Assembly: GCF_036588685.1 (NCBI RefSeq)
Contig: NC_086376.1
Coordinates: 17,044,411-17,108,410, forward strand
DNA: 64,000 nucleotides
Source of the DNA: Mytilus trossulus
Lineage: Eukaryota; Mollusca; Bivalvia; Mytilida; Mytilidae
Direction of reading: 5' to 3'
Of the stretch, positions 34,512 to 46,015 are shown one piece after another (position 1 is the first letter of the stretch; each line of letters begins with the position of its first letter). Position numbers and translations under genes: made by a program. The notes under the pieces were generated by a model. That model ran no database searches. It was not told the origin of the DNA and was given only the letters and a program-made list of their open reading frames with translations.

Positions 34512-36250
34512 CAATTGATACTGATCAAATCGTTTTAAACAATACATCCATAGTTGTTTTGCGACGGACCAGAGTTGTGTTCAAGAGCAAATTTCCAAAT
34601 CTTCATCTGAAAGTTGGTTCGTTGCATGTGATTTAACATTGCATCTTTTGTTAGGGACAGTAGATGACAATGCATGTTTTTTTTGCATTTCAAAAAGTTG
34701 TTTAATCTCAATTTATCGATGTTGATAATTTCGTAGCCATATGTAGAACACAAAAACCTCGGTGTTTTCGACAACTCTTCGCCTACCTATTCGAAGTTTT
34801 CCCCAAGACGTTTGAAAACTTCACAGAACGTGTCAAAACGCCGAATGCTTTGCTTTCCTTTACCAGTGTTCTACCAACATTCTCAAGCAATTTCACATAC
34901 ATTGATTGCACATTAAATAATCTGCATCTGGAAGGCGTACAAGTCAGACTAACAATATTAGAATTGATGTTACTGTGAAAATAGCAGGCCATTACTTCCA
35001 CATCAGTGTCAGAAGTAACCTTTGTCTGCTGCGTATTTTTGCATGAAGAAACATTTTTGTCAGCTTCTTCCTGTTTGCTTAGAAGCTCAGAGCATTCTAC
35101 TCTATTTCATTTGTCAACATATATTTTGTGGCACATGCTTCCATGTGATACAAATAAATGTATACCTTCCAAGTGTAAGTCTATAGGATTGTTTACTCTA
35201 TTCCGACACAAATAATTCAACAAGAGCAACTTTGTTTCTCCACACTAACAAACATATCTTCCATTGCCAAGGACACGATTGTGATGATCTTGAACTTATC
35301 CTAATGATTTGCCCTCCAAAGGAACTGCCGTTCTAATTTTTTATGGATATCGTGGGATACTTATCAGTGACAAAATCAATGCAGGGAACTTGAAAATAAA
35401 AGGTTTTTTTTTAAAACTACAATTGTCAAATAAGAAAAGCACTTGGTATTCTAGTAATGGATTGAACGACTGCCATGCCATCAAATATCCACATGCTTTC
35501 ATTATGAATGATCCTTTTCTATAAGACCACCCAGGACAGGTTTGTTTTTCTTTACACGTGTACCATCAAAGTTTGCAAATGACCATGTAAGGACCTTATT
35601 CAAACTGGAGAACCTCTCATTCACATAACCAACTGTCTTGTCCCGGCTATGACAAACTGGAGACAAAAAAAATGTTTCTGCTTTCAATTTTTTGTTGTTC
35701 TTGTCAGGCATTAACTGCTTGCCTTTCATTTCCTTCTTTGAAAATGTAAGCAATGATTTTCTTTTGATTGGTTTGAAGATTTCGGTTGACTTTTGAACAA
35801 GCCATTCTGTAATGAAAATTTCTGAAGCAAACTTTCCCTTTTTATACACATTAAGAAGGTCGCACATTAATTCTGAAGAAGCCACAGAACCCTAGGACAA
35901 GCCATATAACTGCAGAGATGTTACAAATGGATTTGGCCAGCTTTGCAGTGTCTTGAAACAATTTCAAAACATCCCTTACATCTAACTTCATTCGAATTTT
36001 TCAAAGTTCTTTTTATGAGGATGTTGTAGGGTTAACCATTTCTACCAAGTAGCAACATTTTAAATATATTGAAGCTCTTTCGTGTGCATTTAACAACCAT
36101 CGTTTAACAGAATCTTTATTTAAACTGACACCAACAATGCCATTTGTTTTTTTGTATCTCTAAGAAACCCAAGAAAGTAAAAAGTCAAAGCTATGTTTGT
36201 CGTTCCAATGACGTAACAATCTTTAACCCATTCACCACAGAGCTAAAACA
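34512..36250 (-). pseudogene. N-terminal and central part of a decayed gene of an uncharacterised repeated family
   Basis: In minus-strand order I read GEWVKDCYVIGTTNIALTF near 36235, RWLLNAHERASIYLKC near 36105, then MASSELMCDLLNVYKKGKF (from 35885), IFDGMAVVQS near 35490, FVTDKYPTISIKN near 35370, LPWQWK near 35260, SDTDVEVMACYF near 35010 and TYGYEIINIDKLRL near 34740. I remember proteins with this order (FDGMA, DxYxxxSIK, SDTDVxVL, Cys-rich tail) as numerous and unannotated in invertebrate genomes. The spaced acidic motifs suggest a PIN-like nuclease fold, which is inference. Stops and frameshifts show decay. Its 3' part was cut off by copy 2. Confidence 0.55.
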
Positions 36251-36474
36251 CAAAATGAAGCACAATTTTATTGAGTTCGATAGAGTGCACCTTTTCTGAA
36301 TGCAAATATTTAACCTTCATTTGTATTTTTTTACATATAAGGAATGCTGAAACTAGCAACTTTTAACCCAGAGGGATAGTAACCAATTATCCTGGTTAAA
36401 AAAATTAAGGAATGAAAGGGATGCTAGGTCTTTTTTCAGCATTGGCAACACAACCATCAGATTTTTTTTATTCC

Positions 36475-36480
36475 TTTATT
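36475..36480 (-). other. RPL36: RPL36 polyadenylation signal
   Basis: AATAAA on the minus strand, 7 bases after the stop codon (36487). Ribosomal protein genes commonly have very short 3'UTRs, which fits. Confidence 0.7.
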
Positions 36481-36486
36481 TGCAGT

Positions 36487-36573
36487 TTATTTATGTTGTT
36501 GAGCTTTCCTCATCTTCTGTAAGACTGATTGCATTTCTTCCCTCTTCTTCTTTCCTCTGAAGTGAGTTCCCAG
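36487..36573 (-). CDS. RPL36: RPL36 last coding exon
   Basis: It holds 28 codons plus TAA after a tttttacag acceptor. It encodes [20 protein letters not shown] and MRKAQQHK, matching the human end VGTHIRAKRKREELSNVL. Confidence 0.95.
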   Translation of the reverse strand: MGTHFRGKKKREEMQSVLQKMRKAQQHK

Positions 36574-39500
36574 CTGTAAAAATAAAGCATATAATTAAAC
36601 TATAGGTCACTTTTAATTTTCTCATACAAAAAATCAAAACACCCATGAAGTTTTCTCACATCTTCAGGCTTGTTGGAACAAATAGGGAAAAAGCAACCTC
36701 TTAGATCGATTTGCTTGGACCTAACTACATGTTAACTCTTAAACTTGTTTGGTTTGGGTTATGAATCAACTCCATCTGCTTTACCTTTAACAAATAAAAC
36801 TAGAGGCTCTAAAAGAGCCTGTGTCGCTCACCTTGGTCTATGAGCATATCATAAACGAAGGACACAGATGGATTAATGGCAAAATTGTGTTTTGGTGATA
36901 AGTTTGTAGATCTTACCTTACTGAAAATACTCGCTGCTTACAATTATCTCTAACTAATGAACCTATCCTAGAAGTTAAAATCTTTTGTAAAAATTTACAA
37001 AATTTATGAAAAAAAATTACTATAAAGGGCAATAACTCCTTAATTGACCATTTTGGTTTTGTTGACCTTTTTGTAGGTTTTACTTTGCTGTACATTTTGC
37101 TACTTTTGATCCTTAGATTTCTTTAGCTTTATTCAAATCACCAAATAAATTATTCATTATTTCAACATTGCAAAAGTGAATCCTTATCTAAAATCTGCAT
37201 TACAGTCAGCAGTAACCTTCACTTCGGTTGATAATCTAATATTTTTGCTCATAATATATTATCTATGGTTTTAAATCATCATATACCTATTATTTACATT
37301 GTATTCACAGAGACTGAATTGTTTGTATTTTAAATTGACATAATCAATAGTGCATTGTATTGGAATTATTAACAATAATGTTTTTTACTGGAGTACAGTG
37401 ATGTCTAAAAACTCCTCCAGACATAACTACATGTAGTACATGTTTTGAAAAATTAAGATTACAATGTTAAATCAAAGCCTGAAAGGCTGTAAAAGCAATT
37501 GCTGTCATGTTTATGTTTTGGGGACTTTTTTTCATCAACATATATTTAAGAATTAAACATGACAGGAGTGTTGTCTAGTGAGAATTAAGAAGGTTTTAAC
37601 TTTATTTCATTTGAAGACTTTGGCAGAAAGTCATTTTTAATATGTTTTTTATATTTCACAAGGAGACAACACTTTTACCAGGATAAAGTTGGGGTCAAAT
37701 ATACATGTGCTGAAACATATAACTCCAAGAGAAATTATTATGGATTATACCCTAGTAGTGTTTGTAACTGGGCAATAATTTCCTTTATTGATTTAATTTT
37801 CATAATTAATTTAAATTTAACACTTCAGTTAAAACATTTCAACTTTCCAGACGCAAATGTTGAAAAAACGGGAAAGAAACAAAATATTTTACAAGACATA
37901 AACATGTAAAAAATAAATAAATATTTCAGCTGACTAAAAATATTTTCATAATGTTACTTTGTCATCATTTCTTAAAAACTAAGTCCCAAACATTATTGCT
38001 CAGTTGATATGTGTCATCCTCATGCGGTACGAGATAACTATAATTCTCGTGCAATCCCGAAAAGAGGGGCCATCACAGACAAACATGACATTAAATCGTC
38101 ATTATACGAACAAGAACAAACAGCTCTAAGTTGCTTTGATATTTATCCAATTTTCAGGAAACATTGTGAAAATGATCTTCAATATTTCGAAAACATGTGA
38201 AATAAAATTGCAAACACGGTGGACCGTCGAGGGTCAACAAACGTAGTAAACTCGTCCATTGTAAAGACGAGGATAATGGTTTCATCATTTGTCATGCATA
38301 CCCAGTTTTGAATATGATATCCAAAAAGGATGTACTTTTTTTAATCTATGAAACTAGAAAATTCCAAATTGTAAATATCTCTTCATCTGGACTTGGCATC
38401 TATAACGTTTGGACGGGTCCATTTCGATCATTAGTAAGGTGGTCAATAAATCTTACGGAGTTAAGACAAAAAAGGAAAACAAACTTATTGTTATGTGTTT
38501 TTAACAAGGGTTTCGTTCCTCTAAATTATTTGCGCAAACAAATCAACAAAATAGGTCAGTTAACTTTGTCTATATTTAGATTACAGGTAATCATTTGACA
38601 CTACGTATAACCTGATAACCTGTGTAGTGATTTTGATTTTACGATAATTTATGAATGAACGACAATTTTATGAATGAACAAGAGCACCTGACCTCTTTCT
38701 TAAAAGAATACCAATTAAACATATAAAACCGTATATTATAAAAGATAATTCAGTCAAATTTTCAATACTAAATCAACAACTGAATTGATTCCATATTTTG
38801 TTGAAACATCGTACAAACGGAAAACGGAATCGCAGGTATAAAAATGCATTTTTTTCACTCGGACGCCTATGTTTTTTGATAGTCAAACGGTTGTCCCCCT
38901 AAATACAAAAATACATCTACAAGAACGTATGCTGAAACTTCTTAAATCCACTAACGTTTTTCAAAAGTTTCAAGCTATGTATTGCATTAGAAAACATACA
39001 TAGGTGTTTAAGTTTGACAGACCAGGAGCCTGTTTAACAAAATACTATGGCTTGATCTGGGCGGAGTCTCTGATCTGGGTCACAAAGATGGCCATACGCG
39101 ACGGCATGAAAGCAATTGCTTTAAAAAATCACACCTGAAAAAAGACTGACAACCGGACACCAACAAGAAGACTACATGTATAACTCAATATTCTACAACC
39201 ATTAATTTTTGGTGATGAGGGGGCTATTTTTGAGAGATAAAAACATGTTTCAAACTTAAAAATGCAAACCATTTTTATCCCATGATATATATTACTTACA
39301 GTTACAAACATTAAGGGAGATAAACTTGTACACAGTATATTTCTATTTTAGGGTATGACAGGATTAAATCAACATTTTCATATTCAATTATGAACTTTAT
39401 ATCAAATATATACATGTATAAATTTATAAACCTACCCTTCTTTTGGCGAATTTCAATGCCCTTTTATCTTTTGAAATTCTCAACAACTCCTGCATTCTTT

Positions 39501-40190
39501 TTTCATATGGGGCAAAACCAGCAATTTCTCTGACTAAATCTCGTACAAATTTGGCATGCTTTGTGGCTCTCTGAAATAAAGATTAAAAATTTATATATAT
39601 ATTCACCAGATTACTCAGCAGCAGTCTAACAACAGGCTTCCAAAAATAAGCTGATTGTTGGACAAGCTCAACATTTTATTATCATTTATTAGGATACAAA
39701 ATTCTTAGGAAGTCAAATATTGGCAACTCACCTATAGGAAAGCTTATTTCAGATAATCAATTTTGGAATATCTTTTTTTTTAAATTGAGTTTTTTACCCA
39801 TTACACAGAAAATTACAAATTGTTTTTTGTTTTCTTTTACCATTAGGATCATAGCCTGTTATTAAATAAGAGTACTTAGAACAGTAACAGTTTTTTGTCT
39901 AAGTTAGATAGGTTATTCATGTCATAGTGGTCTGTTAAGACACTTCTTGTAAAATATAAAATGTTTAAGATATTAACATCTAGCAATTCCATCTTCCTTT
40001 CTTTTAAATTGTCTTTTTTTCCATAAATATGAAGTATCTAAAATAACAATTATTGCTGTGAATAAAGCCATATTTAAAATGTACTTACACCTTTTCTGTA
40101 TGAAGGTTTAGCCTTTCTTGGGTTGCTGTCAACTCTTGTTACTTTATGGCCTTTGTTTAGGCCAATGGCCATCTGGTATCGAACAGCCAT
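36487..40190 (-). CDS. RPL36: Ribosomal protein L36 (eL36), complete, three coding exons
   Basis: Joining 40190-40089, 39570-39436 and 36573-36487 on the minus strand gives 107 aa (human RPL36 has 105). It is a structural protein of the cytosolic large ribosomal subunit. The start [18 protein letters not shown], the centre [20 protein letters not shown] and [13 protein letters not shown], and the end [20 protein letters not shown] follow the family closely, with the usual excess of Lys and Arg. All junctions are phase 0 with GT-AG borders. An acceptor (tatttcag) lies two bases before the ATG, so a non-coding first exon exists further right, as is usual for such genes. The last intron (2.9 kb) contains a repeat fragment. 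Confidence 0.95.
36796..37100 (-). repeat. Dispersed repeat family B fragment in the RPL36 intron
   Basis: It opens with aaactagaggctctaaaaga, gcctgtgtcgctcaccttgg, which is the reverse complement of the right end of the full elements at 55845-57001 and 62283-63527. It keeps agggcaataactccttaatt and ggtctatgagcat. Only one end is present, so it is a truncated copy. Confidence 0.8.
37100..39435. other. Rest of RPL36 intron, no further gene seen
   Basis: Two plus-strand frames occur here (38009-38200, 63 aa; 38308-38598, 96 aa). Neither has a motif I recognise or clear splice borders. The first lies in a patch richer in CpG than its surroundings. They may be remnants of a mobile element. Confidence 0.3.
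39436..39570 (-). CDS. RPL36: RPL36 second coding exon
   Basis: It holds 45 codons between tttatttcag and a gtaggt donor. It encodes RATKHAKF to FAKRR, the core of the family signature including GFAPYE. Confidence 0.95.
40089..40190 (-). CDS. RPL36: RPL36 first coding exon
   Basis: It holds 34 codons from ATG (40190-40188) to GGT, followed by a strong donor (gtaagt). It encodes the highly conserved N-terminus up to [11 protein letters not shown]. The exon itself begins at 40192 with two UTR bases. Confidence 0.95.
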
Positions 40191-40532
40191 TTCTGAAATA
40201 TAATATCAGAGTATTATTACCAAAAGTAATGACTCAATAAATTTAGAATAGATTCTACTAAATCATTCATGGTCTCTAAATGGTCACAATTCTAGTCATT
40301 ATCAACTGATGTATAATAGGTGGAGAACGAATCCATGGAACTAACATGTCTCCACTTGCATTCAACTTTATAAAAGGCCACAACTCCAGAACAGTAAATG
40401 GCGTTTTCAGATAATAAGCTTGTGTACAAGTTTCACAACATTTGGTTGAGGAATACAAAAGTTTCAAAGAAATTAGGAAAAGATGTACACACAAAGACGT
40501 CAAAGTCCATGACAACTCTGACGTCAACAGAT

Positions 40533-40743
40533 AGGGCTCTTCACAATTAGTTCGCCATTATGGATAAGGAGCAGATTTATATATAATGGAGGTAAAATTG
40601 TGTGAAAAATACGGCAAAACGTCATTAAATCAGAGCAGTTGCTTGGAATCATGCATAGGATTTTCCATACTTTCATACTATTTCCACCTCTTAAAAACAT
40701 CTGCCCCCTTTCCAAAATGGCTGAACTAACTGTGAAGAGCCCT
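40533..40743. repeat. Foldback element of 211 bp upstream of RPL36
   Basis: The left end agggctcttcacaattagtt cgccatt is repeated inverted at the right end (aatggctgaactaactgtga agagccct). The arms are about 65 bp with mismatches. I see no clear flanking duplication. It probably lies in the first intron of RPL36. Confidence 0.6.
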
Positions 40744-41920
40744 TTTGAGGCCCAATTTATATGAATCCCAAGCTGTCGTTTTGACATTCAAAGGTCCGCC
40801 CCCAGCAAAACAGCCTTGACATCAGAGTATTAAATCTCAGACTATGCAAAGGGCAACACTAAGTTCCATCTGGTGATGGTATGGACATAAAGAAAAGTTA
40901 TATATACATGTATACTTCAGCCATCAATATAAACCTTGGAGCTTTTTCAAACAAAAGACACACTTGTACTTGGAAGATACTAGATTATTGAGACTATAGA
41001 ACTAGTCAGAGATAACTTTGACGTCCTACGGCTGTTTAGAAAGACAAGCTGCGGCCGTGGGATGTCAAGAGTTTGTCCAATATTAAAAAGTGGATATGTG
41101 CCAGTCTAAAAATGATCACTCCTTGTCGCTTCTGGTGCCCAACTATTGGCCTTGGAATTGTATAAATCGGGTATCAAATTGTTCATTTTTCATTTATGAC
41201 TAATTTATGTAAGTTTCCTACCCTTCTTTACGTTCTCATATTTAGACAGTTTCTACAGTGACCCTAAGAACATGCTATTACTAGTGAATGAAAAGTTTTA
41301 AGCAGTGTTGCCTCATTTATAACAGTACTATGAATTAGTTTAGTTTCAGAAAACAAAACAACTTCATCTACATCTACATAATACTTCTTAACTTCAATAT
41401 GTTGAAGATTACAAGAAGGCACATACTAGGGAAACAAATTAAAACTAAACATATTTACAATAATTTCAAGAAAAAAAAACTCTTTTTTTTTTTAAATTTT
41501 TGTATATAGATAAAAACATGGTTTGATTTAGCAATACATATACTTCAAATGAAATGTATGGGGATTTTTGTTCTCAGAATAAATATATAGGTCTCTTCAT
41601 ATTCAATGTCATATATGAACCGACTAGTAAACTTTAAACAGACACAAGCATATGACATCATTTTCAGACATGCAGAAAACCCTACAAGAATATCAGTCCC
41701 CAAATGGAACTCTCAACTTGAAAATGAAGGCTTATCGTGTTATTTGCACTACCTACGGTAAAAATGTCTTTACAAACAATGTTACATTTAATGAACGCTT
41801 TCACTTACAAATTGTTGTTTGGTTTTAAAAAAATAATTTAATAAGTATTCTTTTTTAGAGAGGATTACTTCAGATTTAAAAATATAGGCATGAAAACATT
41901 ACGAACCGATGGATTCTAAA

Positions 41921-41933
41921 CCGGAAAAGGAAG
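41921..41933 (-). promoter_or_regulatory. RPL36: Candidate TOP-like start of RPL36 (weak)
   Basis: On the minus strand the sequence reads cttccttttccgg, a pyrimidine tract of the kind found at the transcription start of ribosomal protein genes (5'-TOP). It lies 1.7 kb upstream of the first coding exon, a plausible intron length. A donor after it is not convincing, so this is a guess. Confidence 0.2.
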
Positions 41934-42315
41934 TTGATATATTCGGATGAATAAAGGTGTCAACCGCTTGTTCTTTCAGAGAACTAATTACAGTACAACC
42001 AAAAACCAATTCATTGTAAAATAACGAAGTGACACACTAAGGTCGTACTACTGGTATTAAAGGTACAGTTCCATGACCGATTGAGGTCACCTATTGGAAG
42101 AATATAGTAGCCCAAATTTCTTTTAAAATAAATGCCAACAACAAAACCGAAAATAAAAAAAATACTTTAAAAACCTATGTCTATAAAAGGTGTTTCAAAT
42201 CAAAAATGTTATAATACATAATCATGACAACTATTTACTACATAACCACCACACTAGAGTATCATAATTATAATATATCAAGTAAGTTTTAATAGATAAC
42301 CAATACTCAATTTAA

Positions 42316-42482
42316 GAAATAATTCTTTCATGCCATGCTCTATGCTCATTTTAACATGGGTAGGCATTATATTTGTTAATATCTTAATACCGAGCGTTAG
42401 CGAGGTATTAAATGTTTACAAATATAATGCCTACCCATGTTAAAATGAACATAGAGCATGGCATGATAGAATTATTTCGATT
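42316..42482. repeat. Foldback element, near-perfect palindrome
   Basis: Arms of about 75 bp (left cccatgctctatgc-like half: tcatgccatgctctatgctc, ttttaacatgggtaggcatt; right half its inverse) surround taccgagcgttagcgaggta, itself palindromic. It may be the left end of a larger foldback reaching about 42785, where catgttctattcgaattaga acatg forms another palindrome. Confidence 0.7.
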
Positions 42483-43182
42483 CTAATAGGAATATTTTGA
42501 ACTTTTGTACTTCGAAGCGGACCTATAGTAGACCCTCGAAATGTCGCCATTTTGATTTGGTGAACAAAAACGTTATAGAAAAATCAACATTTTATTAATA
42601 AAAAAAACAAAAAAAAACATTTAAACTTACTTTTAGAATGTTTTTATTTAATTTCCTAGCGAGCAACACCATAAAAAATGTCCATTTTGATCTCTGGCGT
42701 TGTTCAAAATTCATCTGACGTTGCAATTTCAATTGTGACGTCAATCACGTGCAGCCCATGTTCTATTCGAATTAGAACATGGCTTTGTATCCAAAGCTAA
42801 AGAAGAACGTCATATTAGAATCTACAATAACTGAAATACACACAAATTATATCGAACAAACCAATATTTTAAATACTCTAAAAACTCTAGAAAAACTTTA
42901 TGTATACTCAGGAACACATATATTGACTTAGATATACTGTTTACAGGTATGCAGAAGTACTTGTTTGTGTAAAAAGTTGAAAAATAGGTTACAATTTTTT
43001 CAAAATAGATCTGTTAGATTTATTAAAGATATAGGAAATAGAACTTCTGTAAATTTTAATGTACTAAATAGCATTGGTTTCTTCAAGGATTTGTATAGTA
43101 AGGGACTTATCTTTGTTTTACCTTGGAGAAGGAGGGGGCTGATCAATTTGAAATCAAACATACAAAATTTCTTGATCCCTCC

Positions 43183-43219
43183 AGAGACATATAATACAAT
43201 AATTGTATTATATGTCTCT
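43183..43219. mobile_element. 37-bp perfect palindrome with 9-bp flanking duplication
   Basis: Two 18-bp perfect arms (AGAGACATATAATACAAT and its inverse) around one central base. GATCCCTCC flanks it exactly on both sides (43174-43182 and 43220-43228). It interrupts an 88-codon open frame of unknown nature. See 45976-46015 for the second member. Confidence 0.8.
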
Positions 43220-43754
43220 GATCCCTCCTAAAATATTTCACTATTTTAATTTGATCACTCCCAGTAAATATAGTTAAAAAAAATATGATCCCCTCTATTT
43301 AAAACATGCCAAAATTTTAACATACATAACAGTTTATTTCACGAAAATATTGGAAAATGAAATATTTTCAGTTGATTGAGTACAAAAAAATATTTGAGGG
43401 AACATTGTCTTGAAATAGGGCCCTTCTATAAATATAAGTAGGTACTTTGAGTAGTTTTTTCTGACTTTTTTTTCAAATTTCCTATATTGTGCTTTAACGT
43501 TTTACCATAGCCTAAAGGATTGGAACACAAAGATAATTTATTTCAAGTTCAAAAATGAATGAATACCATTTTATTAAAACAAAAATAACTATCGAGGAAA
43601 AGTAACATTTATCAAAAAACGTCTCCTTTTGGGAATATATGGAGTAAAATGCCGCACAAAACATTTTTTTTGAATTTCGTCTTTCCAACAGTGAACTATA
43701 CAATTAACATTTATAGCAATCACTAGTCCAACAAGACTCAGAAATTGAAATATT

Positions 43755-45140
43755 TATGGTGACTTGAAAAACTCCGGTATCACTCAGATTACAATTCTAC
43801 CTTGACTGGTAAGTTTGTATTTAGCCTATGAAATACTTATTTAGCCTTGAGAATTGAAAGGTCAGTTTCCCATTCATACAATAGATCTGAAGTTGATAAA
43901 TTTGGCTTCATGCCATTTACCTTGTCCAAAATTTAGGTCACTTTATTGTTATTGTGATATTGTTAAAGTACAAAAGAACCCTAGATTCTGACCAATACTT
44001 AAAACTGTGCATCTTGATTTAATTGTTAAAAATCTGTTAATGTTGCATTTTAGGTTTTTTTTAAGGCTTTTAAATTGCATATTTCTTTACATGGTAGTAT
44101 TTTTTCAGATATAAAAAAAAGTATCTGCATGACTGTTATAGAAATAGACTATGATTGCAGGTTATCTATTGCACTGTCTTGTTTTTAGTTTACACCAAAT
44201 CTGACATATTATTATTCAGTTGCAAAATATTTTAAATGAGACCTGATAATTTTTTCTATCTTTAAATGTGCATTGAACAATGTTGAAGGTTAAAAAAATC
44301 ATAAGATAAACTAGAATGAAGAAAACATCTTGGTCCCAAAAAAACATCATCAACCAGGATATAAAATTCCAAATATTAATTTATCATTGTTTATTATACT
44401 AATATCAGTTGAAATCTCAAGCCACTGTTTTTCATGTTGACAATGTAGGTCATGTCCCAACAGCAAATCAATAAATATGACATTACAATGTACTCTTAGC
44501 ACAAACACATAAGGTCACTGTGAAATATACAACTAGGGCAAGAAACTATCAGTTATATCAAACCAGTTTTACTAGATGTTTAGTTTAAAACCAGTTTGAC
44601 TAGATGTGTCCTATATATTGACAATGTAAATGACATGAGGACCTGTAAGGTTTTTTTTTTAATATCTGTATTCTTTAAATTTTTATGGCATTTTCATTTT
44701 AATATGTTTAATAGCCTTAAAAATAACTCTCATTCTGTAAAATGTTCATGAAAATGATTTTACTATATAGTCTTTCTGTTACAAGATTATTTATCAATTA
44801 TGTACATTGATCATTATATTATAAACATCATTGCATTACAGTTACTAAAGTTACCTTTTCAAGTTATTTTGCACATTTATTCCTTATACTTTTGCACCGC
44901 AGAATTCTCTATATTTTATTGTTCATTTTCTCGTTTCTCTATTTTTTTGTTGCTATTACATGTATTCTCTATTCTGTAAACCCCATTCTGACCCTCATAG
45001 GTAAACTTCTATTGTATGAATGGGATAAACTGACCTTTCAATTCTCAAGGCTAAATAAGTATTTTATAGGCTAAATACAAACTTACCTGTCAAGGTAGAA
45101 ATGTAATCTGAGTGATACCGGCGTTTCTCAAGTCACCATA
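43755..45140. mobile_element. 1.39-kb inverted-repeat element
   Basis: The first and last ~130 bp are inverted copies: tatggtgacttgaaaaactc and ccggtatcactcagatt at the left match gagtgataccgg and ctcaagtcaccata at the right, continuing inward through ggctaaataagtatttt. The interior is AT-rich with no transposase-like frame, so it is non-autonomous. No clear target duplication is visible; agaaattg occurs near both flanks but not at equal distance. Confidence 0.75.
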
Positions 45141-45384
45141 AAGAAATTGCTGCAAAGAAAAGTAACCTTAACTATTATACAAGTACATTTTGTATTTTAA
45201 AAACCTGAACTGTTAAAAGTCTGACAGAGCAAATTAATCAGAATGTCAATATCTATACGTATTACCTTGTAAATCAGTCAGTTCTCTCTCGTTCAACTCT
45301 TTATAAGTGTTATTACAAAAACAATGTTTTTAAATATTTTTTATGTTTTCAGTGTTTATTATCATGCTTACAAATATATTACAG

Positions 45385-45464
45385 ACATGCTAAAAGAAAT
45401 TTGGAACAGAAAGAATGATCAACAAGACAAGATGTACAAAAATGCCAAATTGACGAAATCTTAA
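45385..45464 (+). CDS. Possible last exon of an unidentified small gene
   Basis: A good acceptor (aatatattacag) is followed by AC and ATG CTA AAA GAA ATT TGG..., 25 codons (MLKEIWNRKNDQQDKMYKNA KLTKS) to TAA, with AATAAA about 250 bp later. The composition is protein-like and lysine-rich. I could not find upstream exons with certainty and do not recognise the protein. It could equally be chance. Confidence 0.25.
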
Positions 45465-45975
45465 CACGACCGGCTTTATACTAAATTAGGTATGAATTTG
45501 TAGATTACACAGGAAGGCCAATGAATTATGATTCAGGTAAAAAAAATCACGATAATGTAATAAGTCTTTTCATTGATGGGTTGATATTTTGATTTATTCA
45601 TTATACATGTATGATGTATTACTTGTAGTATTAATTTTAGTTAAGATTGTTTGAATGTTATTCTTTGTTGCATCTTTGCTATTAATGATTACTGTTCATA
45701 ATTAAGCTTTCTTTAATAAAATATTTAGTATTTTGTATTTCGTATTATCAGAGAATAGATATATCTCTGATAATATGAGCATGTGTGCCGGTTAAAAGGT
45801 ATACTTCAGTGTTGAAGGCACTGTTGTCAGTCTATGCTTAATTTATTTAACCTGTCAAAGTCAGTTTTAAGTAAGCCTTTTTTTATAAGTAACATATACT
45901 GCAAGTGAACTATTCCAAGTTATATTTAAAGTTTACTAAAGATGACCGCTGCTAAAAGTTTTGATTAGTTCAAGC

Positions 45976-46015
45976 AGAGACATATAATAGTCATAATACA
46001 ATATTATATGTCTCT
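45976..46015. mobile_element. 40-bp palindrome, second member of the AGAGACATATAATA family
   Basis: It starts AGAGACATATAATA and ends with the inverse TATTATATGTCTCT around a 12-bp loop. The flanks are agttcaagc and ggttcaaga, 7 of 9 matching, compatible with an aged 9-bp target duplication like that of the copy at 43183. Confidence 0.7.

Noticed and set aside
38009-38598. Two plus-strand frames inside the RPL36 intron as a nested gene
   Set aside because: No motif, splice pattern or homologous feature could be recognised. Kept only as a remark on the intron.
41668-41757. Exon-like stretch (acceptor ttttcag, 28 codons, gtaaaa)
   Set aside because: The donor is weak, the peptide is unrecognised and no partner exon fits; such triples occur by chance in AT-rich DNA.
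42779-42931. 50-codon frame starting MALYPKLKK
   Set aside because: It starts at the end of a foldback palindrome and shows no family resemblance; it is probably chance.
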